From NCBI GenBank assembly GCA_030831005.1, contig JAURLW010000001.1:1-6237 (forward strand): a stretch of 6,237 nucleotides of DNA. The letters run 5' to 3'. The notes under the pieces are model-generated. The model saw only the letters and a program-made list of their open reading frames with translations. It did no database searches and was not told where the DNA came from. Origin of the DNA: Bacteroidota bacterium (GTDB lineage: Bacteria > Bacteroidota > Bacteroidia > Chitinophagales > Chitinophagaceae). A program made the position numbers and the translations under genes. Positions 1-4,971 of this stretch are shown here, in pieces (the first letter of the stretch is position 1; each line of letters begins with the position of its first letter).

Positions 1-528
<528 letters not shown>

Positions 529-578
529 AAAATATTAATATTACGGAGATTGCTTTCACTGATATGTCACCATATTTA

Positions 579-618
579 GGTTGTGAACAGGCTACGGCTG
601 GTTCAATAAAAAACAACC
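579..618 (+). other. Possible hairpin in the 23S-5S spacer
   Basis: The roughly 100 bp spacer between 23S and 5S contains no tRNA. It does contain a nested inverted repeat: outer arms GGTTG (579-583) and CAACC (614-618), and inner arms TGAAC (584-588) and GTTCA (601-605). The inner arms continue, after one A/G mismatch, into GGC/GCT closed by a TACG loop. Such a structure just upstream of 5S could act in rRNA processing. The pairing is seen in the sequence; the role is inferred. Confidence 0.35.
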
Positions 619-627
619 CAAGATCTT

Positions 628-737
628 ATGGTGGTATTGCCGAGGGTGTTCACCTCTTCCCTTTCCGAACAGAGAAGTTAAGCCCCTCATGGCCGATGGT
701 ACTGCACAACAATGCGGGAGAGTAGGTAGCTGCCATA
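628..737 (+). rRNA. rrf: 5S ribosomal RNA
   Basis: This is a complete 5S rRNA of about 110 nt, the last gene of the rRNA operon and a component of the large-subunit central protuberance. The conserved core CCGAACAGAGAAGTTAAGCC occurs at 664-683 and GCGGGAGAGTAGG at 714-726. The two ends pair as helix I: ATGGTGGT from 628 pairs with the AGCTGCCAT that ends at 736, with G-U wobbles. The ends are assigned from this pairing and may shift by one or two bases. It lies about 100 bp after 23S and is followed within 10 bp by a terminator, the usual end of a Bacteroidota rrn operon. Confidence 0.96.
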
Positions 738-745
738 TTTATTTT

Positions 746-780
746 AAAAGCCTCAGAGTAATCTGAGGCTTTTTTGTTTT
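746..780 (+). terminator. Rho-independent terminator of the rRNA operon
   Basis: A perfect 12 bp stem, AAAAGCCTCAGA (746-757) with TCTGAGGCTTTT (762-773), closes on a GTAA tetraloop and is followed by a T-rich tail (TTTTTTGTTTTT across 770-781). It begins about 9 bp after the 5S end. The A-run before the stem gives T residues on the other strand, so it could also stop transcription arriving from the minus-strand gene at 1039-1347. Confidence 0.9.
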
Positions 781-794
781 TAATCTCTACTCAA

Positions 795-812
795 ACCTCA
801 ACCTCAACCTCA
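795..812. repeat. Three tandem copies of the hexamer ACCTCA
   Basis: ACCTCA is repeated exactly three times at 795-800, 801-806 and 807-812, between the two terminator hairpins and outside any gene. It looks like a minor simple-sequence repeat, and no function is visible. Confidence 0.7.
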
Positions 813-820
813 ATCATCAT

Positions 821-869
821 AACCCAAAAACATAAAAGCCACCTAAAAGGTGGCTTGGATGCTTGGGTT
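821..869 (-). terminator. Hairpin, probable terminator for minus-strand transcription
   Basis: The core stem AAGCCACC (836-843) / GGTGGCTT (849-856) has a 5 nt loop. Read on the minus strand it is followed by TT, ATG and a run of five T, so it fits a terminator for transcripts coming from the gene at 1039-1347, although that gene ends about 180 bp away. On the + strand there is no T-run after the stem. An outer pair, AACCCAA (821-827) and TTGGGTT (863-869), could extend the structure with internal bulges. Confidence 0.6.
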
Positions 870-1038
870 GTTTAAAAAGCTAATAAAAGTTAATGAAGTA
901 AGGTTTATATGAGATTATTTAAACAAATGAAACTACGTTTATTAATCCATGTTTTATTAGTTAGTAAATGCTTAGATTAACTTCGATTCTTGATTATTTT
1001 GTAAGTAACAAGAATACTGCAAATAAAACAAATAATCA
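857..1038. other. AT-rich intergenic stretch without a supported gene
   Basis: This is the 3' flank of the minus-strand gene at 1039-1347, between its stop and the 821-869 hairpin. It is AT-rich and contains a separated 9 bp inverted repeat, CTAATAAAA (880-888) and TTTTATTAG (952-960). It also holds a 23-codon + strand reading frame at 909-980 that I do not accept as a gene. No tRNA, promoter or clear small RNA can be supported. Confidence 0.5.
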
Positions 1039-1347
1039 TTATAGTTTTTCCTTAACCGTATTAACAGCATCTTTAGCCATTTCACTTGCTTTACTGCCTA
1101 GCTCAGTCATTTTGTCTTTAGCTGCTGAAAAGGAGTTTTCAATCATGTCTCCTGCTTGAGGGACATACTCGGTTAGTTTTGCTTTTGCAGATTCTGCAAA
1201 GCCCTCAGCTTTGTCGACAAGTGGAGAGGCTGCTGATTTTGCTTTTTCTAAAGCACTACCGGTCATGCCTTCTGCTTTGTTTACTAATGTGTCTACATCT
1301 ACATTAGCTTTACCTAAAAGGTTTTTGAAGAAATTTAAGATTCCCAT
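1039..1347 (-). CDS. Small Ala/Lys-rich amphipathic helical protein, function unknown
   Basis: The product has 102 residues and is not assigned to a known family. It begins with a short hydrophobic amphipathic segment (MGILNFFKNLLG, residues 1-12). From about residue 20 to the end it is a low-complexity, probably all-helical chain rich in Ala, Lys, Glu and Ser. Segments recur at a 22-residue spacing: KAEG at 24-27 and 46-49, and AKAKLTE at 54-60 against AKDKMTE at 76-82. This is a 2 x 11 period as in LEA-like or apolipoprotein-like amphipathic helices. There is no Cys, Trp, His or Arg; all 14 basic residues are Lys, nearly balanced by 15 Asp/Glu. There is no cleavable signal peptide and no true membrane span, so a cytosolic or membrane-surface protein is likely. 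The gene stands alone, convergent with the rRNA operon. A stress-protective role is only a guess from composition. That it is a real gene is supported by the biased composition, the internal periodicity and an ATG start. Confidence 0.8.
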   Translation of the reverse strand: MGILNFFKNLLGKANVDVDTLVNKAEGMTGSALEKAKSAASPLVDKAEGFAESAKAKLTEYVPQAGDMIENSFSAAKDKMTELGSKASEMAKDAVNTVKEKL

Positions 1348-1392
1348 GTTGATTTGATTTTAAAGATGAATAAATAACAGCGTTTAAATAAT

Positions 1393-1421
1393 ATCGTATA
1401 ACGATGAATCCAGTAATGGAT
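1393..1421 (-). other. Two small adjacent hairpins in the leader region of the small helical-protein gene
   Basis: Between the gene start (1347, minus) and the candidate promoter at 1504-1511 lie two perfect 5 bp stems side by side. One is ATCGT/ACGAT (1393-1397 and 1401-1405, 3 nt loop); the other is ATCCA/TGGAT (1408-1412 and 1417-1421, 4 nt loop). If transcription starts near 1497 they would sit in a 5' leader of about 150 nt. They may be regulatory, but stems this short also occur by chance in AT-rich DNA. Confidence 0.25.
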
Positions 1422-1503
1422 AGATTTGTCTTAATAGTTTAAATTTGATTATTTTCTTGAAGTGATTTTATGTTTTTAATTTGTACTAACTTTTTTACAA
1501 TTA

Positions 1504-1511
1504 CAAAGGTA
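1504..1511 (-). promoter_or_regulatory. Candidate Bacteroidota -7 element (TACCTTTG) for the minus-strand small gene
   Basis: The complement of CAAAGGTA is TACCTTTG, an exact match to the Bacteroidota -7 consensus TAnnTTTG, reading toward the gene that starts at 1347. The nearest upstream TTG on that strand (1526-1524) is only 12 bp away, closer than the usual 17-23 bp to a -33 element, so the promoter is incomplete. It implies a long leader of about 150 nt. Confidence 0.35.
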
Positions 1512-1540
1512 TATCTATTAATTCAATTTACGTAATTAAT

Positions 1541-1564
1541 TTTTTGAATTTCTTTTTGAATTTC
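1541..1564. repeat. Perfect tandem duplication of a 12-mer (TTTTTGAATTTC x2) upstream of the glycosyltransferase
   Basis: The 12-mer at 1541-1552 is repeated exactly at 1553-1564, ending 38 bp before the glycosyltransferase start codon. Each copy carries a TTG. Downstream, TCATTTTG at 1571-1578 is one mismatch from the TAnnTTTG -7 consensus, and the first TTG (1544-1546) lies 24 bp before it. The duplication may therefore alter promoter spacing. The repeat is plain in the sequence; a promoter role is inferred. Confidence 0.5.
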
Positions 1565-1602
1565 TAAATATCATTTTGTTTCTTTTTACTTATTTTCAAG
1601 CT

Positions 1603-2751
1603 ATGAACCTACTGCATTTTATTTGTTCCGATGCCTTTGGTGGTATGGAATTGTATATTAAAGAATTGATTGCTCAACAAGTAAAAGCGGGTTATACTAT
1701 AGTTGTATTAACTAAAAGAAATACCCGTTTAGCCAAAGAACTTCATGAATTGAATATCCCTATTTACTTTATACCCAATAAGGCTAGTAAATTTTCTTTA
1801 CCACTTCTTTTTACAATTAACAATATTGTTAAAAAAGAAAACATAACACATATCCATACGCATAATAATATTGATATTTGGATGGCGTCTTGGTTTAAGT
1901 TTGTGTTTAATAAAAAAATAGTGCATCTAAATAGTACATATATGATGATGCAGAAAAACAAACACCAATGGCACTACAAGTTTTTATATCATTTTGTAGA
2001 TGGCATGAGTTCTACTTCAGCAATGACCAATAAAAGTATTGAAAAGAACATTCCTATTCAGCAGCATAAAATTTCATTAATACCTTACGGCAGGTCTATA
2101 CAGCAGTTTGTTGCTCATGAACCACTAAGAAATAAAATTCGAAATCAATATCAGGCTCAAGATAAAATGGTAATTGCCATGCTGAGTCGATTAGATCAAG
2201 AAAAAGGAAATTTAGAATTTGCACAAGCTTTTTTAAAACTGCCTAAATCTATTCAAGAGCAAGTGCAATTTTGGATTATTGGTGAGCCTACTATGGCCTA
2301 TTTAGATGCTAATGGACAAGCAGTTTACGAAGCTCAAAGTCAGGTTATAGAAAATGCAATTACCAACATCGTGCAATTGAATCATTTAGAAAATAAAATT
2401 ATTCGTATTCCTTTTCAAAAAGAATATATCGCTTATTTAGATGCTATTGATGTATTTATATTGCCTTCCTACAATGAAATGTATTCCTTATCCCTCTTAG
2501 ATGCCATGCTCATGAAAAAGCCCATCATTGGCACGAATACCGGTGGTACACCCGAACAACTGGGAGAAGGAGAGCGTGGGACTTTGATTGTGGCTAGAAA
2601 CGTAGATGCCATTGCACAAGCAGTAGAAGCTATTATTGCTAATAAAAAGGATGCTATTGAAAAAGCAAATCAGGCCTATGCATGGGCAATACAAACACAT
2701 GCTTGGGATACAACGCTAAGAAAATACGAGGCTTTTTATCAAGCCAATTAA
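1603..2751 (+). CDS. GT4-family glycosyltransferase (GT-B fold)
   Basis: The product has 382 residues and transfers a sugar from a nucleotide-activated donor to an unknown acceptor, probably on the cytoplasmic side in cell-surface polysaccharide or lipid-glycan synthesis. The N-terminal acceptor half has the FGGMEL glycine loop (residues 12-17) and a THIHTHNN segment (82-89). The C-terminal donor half has MLSRLDQEKGN (193-203), with R196 and K201 in the places of the phosphate-contacting Arg and Lys. It also has PSYNEMYSLSLLDAM (288-302) and GTNTGGTPE (310-318). The usual E-x7-E pair reads E292-x7-D300, a conservative change at the second acid. The ATG at 1603 was chosen because the protein then starts MNLLHFI, the typical first beta strand; the frame extends upstream only to a TTG at 1576. 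There is no signal peptide. No other glycan gene is adjacent, so substrate and pathway cannot be named. Its stop overlaps the stop of the convergent reductase gene. Confidence 0.9.
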   Translation: MNLLHFICSDAFGGMELYIKELIAQQVKAGYTIVVLTKRNTRLAKELHELNIPIYFIPNKASKFSLPLLFTINNIVKKENITHIHTHNNIDIWMASWFKFVFNKKIVHLNSTYMMMQKNKHQWHYKFLYHFVDGMSSTSAMTNKSIEKNIPIQQHKISLIPYGRSIQQFVAHEPLRNKIRNQYQAQDKMVIAMLSRLDQEKGNLEFAQAFLKLPKSIQEQVQFWIIGEPTMAYLDANGQAVYEAQSQVIENAITNIVQLNHLENKIIRIPFQKEYIAYLDAIDVFILPSYNEMYSLSLLDAMLMKKPIIGTNTGGTPEQLGEGERGTLIVARNVDAIAQAVEAIIANKKDAIEKANQAYAWAIQTHAWDTTLRKYEAFYQAN

Positions 2752-3452
2752 AGATCTCCTTTTATTGGTCTTATCACAATATGCTCAACATTAGCTTGCT
2801 TACTAACTTGCATTGCTGCCCAAAGCATAATTGCAATATCATTGGCCTCCATTATTCTGTTCGTGTCAATAGCAGCACCTTCCCAAGATCTACTATAGGT
2901 GGCGCCTGGCTCAATTGCGGTAACGCGAATAGCACTTTCTTTTAATTCTTCACGCAAATTATCAGAAAAGCCCAATAAGGCATATTTACTAATGCTATAG
3001 GATCCTCCATGTGGATAGGCCTTCAAACTGGCAACCGAACACATGTTGAATATATGCGCTTTGGCATGGGTGTGTAAATGAGAGAGTAGCGATCGTGTAA
3101 GATGGTAGGCACTTAAAAGATTGACTTGCAAAAGCTGTTCTAAATTACCATCTTCTTCATTAGCAATACTTCCAGGCATATAAATACCTGCATTATTGAT
3201 GAGTACCTCTATATTTCCTAAAGCCAATAAAGCATCTTTTGCAAATTGAATAACGGCTTCTTTTTTAGAAAGATCAACGATGAATCCAGCTATTTTTTGA
3301 TGAGGAAATTGCGCCTGCCATTGTTGTATACAGGATGCTACATCTTTTTCGTTTCGGGCACAAAAAGCTAGGTTTAAGCCTTCAGAAAGTAATTTCTCTG
3401 CTATAGCTTTGCCAATGCCTTGTGTAGCTCCTGTAATGACTGCGTTTTTCAT
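2748..3452 (-). CDS. SDR-family NAD(P)-dependent oxidoreductase (classical short-chain dehydrogenase)
   Basis: The product has 234 residues, a normal length for a classical SDR with a single Rossmann domain. Counting from the chosen ATG, the cofactor glycine motif TGATQGIG is at 7-14. D60 (in VDL) should contact adenine, and NNAG is at 86-89. The catalytic tetrad is N111, S139, Y152 and K156 (YSISK), with the expected 13-residue Ser to Tyr spacing. Arg33 after the second strand (CARN) suggests a preference for NADP(H). The sequence after the active site (IEPGATYSRSW) is also typical. The substrate is unknown; a 3-ketoacyl or sugar/aldehyde reductase activity cannot be separated by eye. The start at 3452 gives MKNAVITG; adjacent ATGs at 3455 and 3476 are possible but only add a non-conserved tail. 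The gene is divergent from fumC across 75 bp and its last 4 bp overlap the glycosyltransferase stop. Confidence 0.92.
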   Translation of the reverse strand: MKNAVITGATQGIGKAIAEKLLSEGLNLAFCARNEKDVASCIQQWQAQFPHQKIAGFIVDLSKKEAVIQFAKDALLALGNIEVLINNAGIYMPGSIANEEDGNLEQLLQVNLLSAYHLTRSLLSHLHTHAKAHIFNMCSVASLKAYPHGGSYSISKYALLGFSDNLREELKESAIRVTAIEPGATYSRSWEGAAIDTNRIMEANDIAIMLWAAMQVSKQANVEHIVIRPIKGDL

Positions 3453-3506
3453 CATGATTTTTATTAGTTTCTGCAAGTTAGTGAATAATATAGAAAAGAG
3501 ATTTTA

Positions 3507-3514
3507 TACCTTTA
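3507..3514 (+). promoter_or_regulatory. Candidate -7 element (TACCTTTA) of the fumC promoter
   Basis: TACCTTTA differs by one base from the Bacteroidota consensus TAnnTTTG and lies 13 bp before the fumC ATG at 3528. Transcription would start close to 3521, giving a very short leader. No TTG is found at the -33 spacing. On the opposite strand TTAATTTG (3522-3515), also one mismatch from consensus, could serve the divergent reductase gene. Confidence 0.35.
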
Positions 3515-3527
3515 CAAATTAAATAAT

Positions 3528-4937
3528 ATGACTATGAACTATAGAATTGAAAAAGATACCATGGGCGAAGTTAAGGTGCCTGAAACTGCCTATTTTGGTG
3601 CGCAAACACAAAGATCTATTGACAATTTCAAAATTGCTCAAGATATCAATAAAATGCCAAAAGAAATTATTGCAGCTTTTGCTTACTTAAAAAAAGCAGC
3701 AGCGCTTACCAATACAGAATTGGGTGTTTTAGATGCTAAAAAATGCGATGCTATTGCAGATGTGTGTGATGAGATTTTAACAGGTTCTTTAAACGATGCT
3801 TTCCCATTAGTAGTATGGCAAACAGGATCGGGTACGCAAAGTAACATGAATGTAAATGAAGTAATTGCTTATCGTGCGCATGTAAAAAATGGCGGTCAAT
3901 TGACAGACAAAGAAAAAATGATTCATCCGAATGATGATGTAAATAAATCACAGTCTTCTAATGATACGTTCCCAACTGCAATGCATATCGCTGCTTATAA
4001 AATGTTAGTTGATATTACTATTCCAGGTATAAAAGTATTACGCGATACCTTACATGCAAAAGCTACAGCTTATATGCAAGTCGTTAAAATTGGTAGAACC
4101 CATTTTATGGATGCTACACCTTTAACACTTGGTCAAGAATTGAGTGGTTATGTATCGCAATTAGATCATGGTTTAAAAGCAATAAATAATACGCTTCCTC
4201 ATTTAGCAGAATTAGCTTTGGGTGGCACTGCAGTAGGAACTGGTATCAATACACCGAAAGGTTATGCACCTCTTGTAGCTAAAAAAATTGCAGCGTTAAC
4301 AGGACTTCCTTTTGTGACAGCTGAAAATAAATTTGAAAGTTTGGCTGCACATGATGCAATTGTTGAAGCTCACGGTGCTTTAAAAACTGTTGCCGCTAGT
4401 TTGATGAAAATTGCTAATGATATCAGAATGTTGAGTAGTGGTCCTCGTTGTGGTATTGGAGAATTGTTTATTCCGGATAATGAGCCTGGTTCTTCTATTA
4501 TGCCTGGTAAAGTAAATCCAACACAATGCGAAGCATTAACAATGATTGCCGCACAAGTGATGGGTAATGATGTAGCAATTAATATTGGTGGTATGAATGG
4601 TCATTTTGAATTGAATGTTTATAAGCCAATGATGATCTATAACTTTTTACATAGCGCACGATTAATTGGAGAAGGCTGCATGAGCTTTAATGATAAATGC
4701 GCTGTAGGTATAGAGCCTATTGAGCAAAATATCAGCGCTCATTTAAATAATTCATTAATGTTAGTTACGGCTTTAAATACCAAGATTGGATATTATAAAG
4801 CGGCAGAAATTGCACAAACAGCTCATAAAGAAGGCAAAACGCTTAAACAAACGGCTATAGATTTAGGTTATGTAACGGCAGAAGAATTTGATGCTTGGGT
4901 TATACCAGGCGATATGGTTGGATTTTATATAGTTTAA
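3528..4937 (+). CDS. fumC: Fumarate hydratase class II (fumarase C)
   Basis: The product has 469 residues, matching E. coli FumC (467). It interconverts fumarate and L-malate in the TCA cycle, in the cytoplasm, as an iron-independent homotetramer. Family motifs are present in order: TGSGTQSNMN (99-108), HPNDDVNKSQSSNDTFP (133-149), GRTHFMDATPLTLGQE (around the base-pairing H192), and the superfamily signature GSSIMPGKVNP (321-331) with the catalytic serine S322. G327 in MPGK, His in GRTH and TGSGTQ rather than AGAGTS point to fumarase and not aspartate ammonia-lyase. A second ATG at 3534 (MNYRIEKD) is an equally possible start and matches the usual family N terminus better. The 75 bp region before it is shared with the divergent SDR gene. 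No terminator hairpin is visible in the 34 bp before the next gene. Confidence 0.97.
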   Translation: MTMNYRIEKDTMGEVKVPETAYFGAQTQRSIDNFKIAQDINKMPKEIIAAFAYLKKAAALTNTELGVLDAKKCDAIADVCDEILTGSLNDAFPLVVWQTGSGTQSNMNVNEVIAYRAHVKNGGQLTDKEKMIHPNDDVNKSQSSNDTFPTAMHIAAYKMLVDITIPGIKVLRDTLHAKATAYMQVVKIGRTHFMDATPLTLGQELSGYVSQLDHGLKAINNTLPHLAELALGGTAVGTGINTPKGYAPLVAKKIAALTGLPFVTAENKFESLAAHDAIVEAHGALKTVAASLMKIANDIRMLSSGPRCGIGELFIPDNEPGSSIMPGKVNPTQCEALTMIAAQVMGNDVAINIGGMNGHFELNVYKPMMIYNFLHSARLIGEGCMSFNDKCAVGIEPIEQNISAHLNNSLMLVTALNTKIGYYKAAEIAQTAHKEGKTLKQTAIDLGYVTAEEFDAWVIPGDMVGFYIV

Positions 4938-4951
4938 TTGCCTTATATTTG
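4918..4951 (+). promoter_or_regulatory. Candidate Bacteroidota promoter (TTG-N23-TATATTTG) for the exported repeat protein
   Basis: TATATTTG at 4944-4951 is an exact match to the -7 consensus TAnnTTTG, and a TTG at 4918-4920 lies 23 bp upstream, at the upper limit of known spacing. The start of transcription would fall near 4958, about 14 nt before the ATG at 4972. The -33 part lies inside the end of fumC. This suggests the downstream gene is transcribed on its own, with possible read-through from fumC. Confidence 0.5.
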
Positions 4952-4971
4952 TTTACCTAAAAACTGTAAAG

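Noticed and set aside
529..627. Possible tRNA in the 23S-5S spacer
   Set aside because: No T-loop GTTCRANY in a proper acceptor and anticodon context, and no cloverleaf; GGTTCAATAAA is better explained as one arm of a simple hairpin.
880..960. Separated inverted repeat CTAATAAAA / TTTTATTAG
   Set aside because: It is 9 bp of nearly pure A/T with a 63 bp gap in AT-rich DNA; this is easily chance, and there is no transposase or target duplication to make it a mobile element.
909..980. 23-codon + strand frame beginning MRLFKQMKLRLL with an AGG before the ATG
   Set aside because: It is too short to judge, with no promoter and no recognisable product; Bacteroidota do not depend on Shine-Dalgarno sites, so the AGG adds little.
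968..1159. 63-codon + strand reading frame
   Set aside because: It overlaps the minus-strand small helical-protein gene, whose composition and internal period are far more convincing.
1764..1961. 65-codon minus-strand frame with hydrophobic segments
   Set aside because: It is the antisense shadow of the glycosyltransferase.
2497..2945. Frames on both strands around the glycosyltransferase/reductase junction (2497-2700 minus and 2682-2945 plus)
   Set aside because: Both lie almost entirely over confidently assigned genes and show no family features.
3751..3951. 66-codon minus-strand frame
   Set aside because: It is antisense to the conserved core of fumC.
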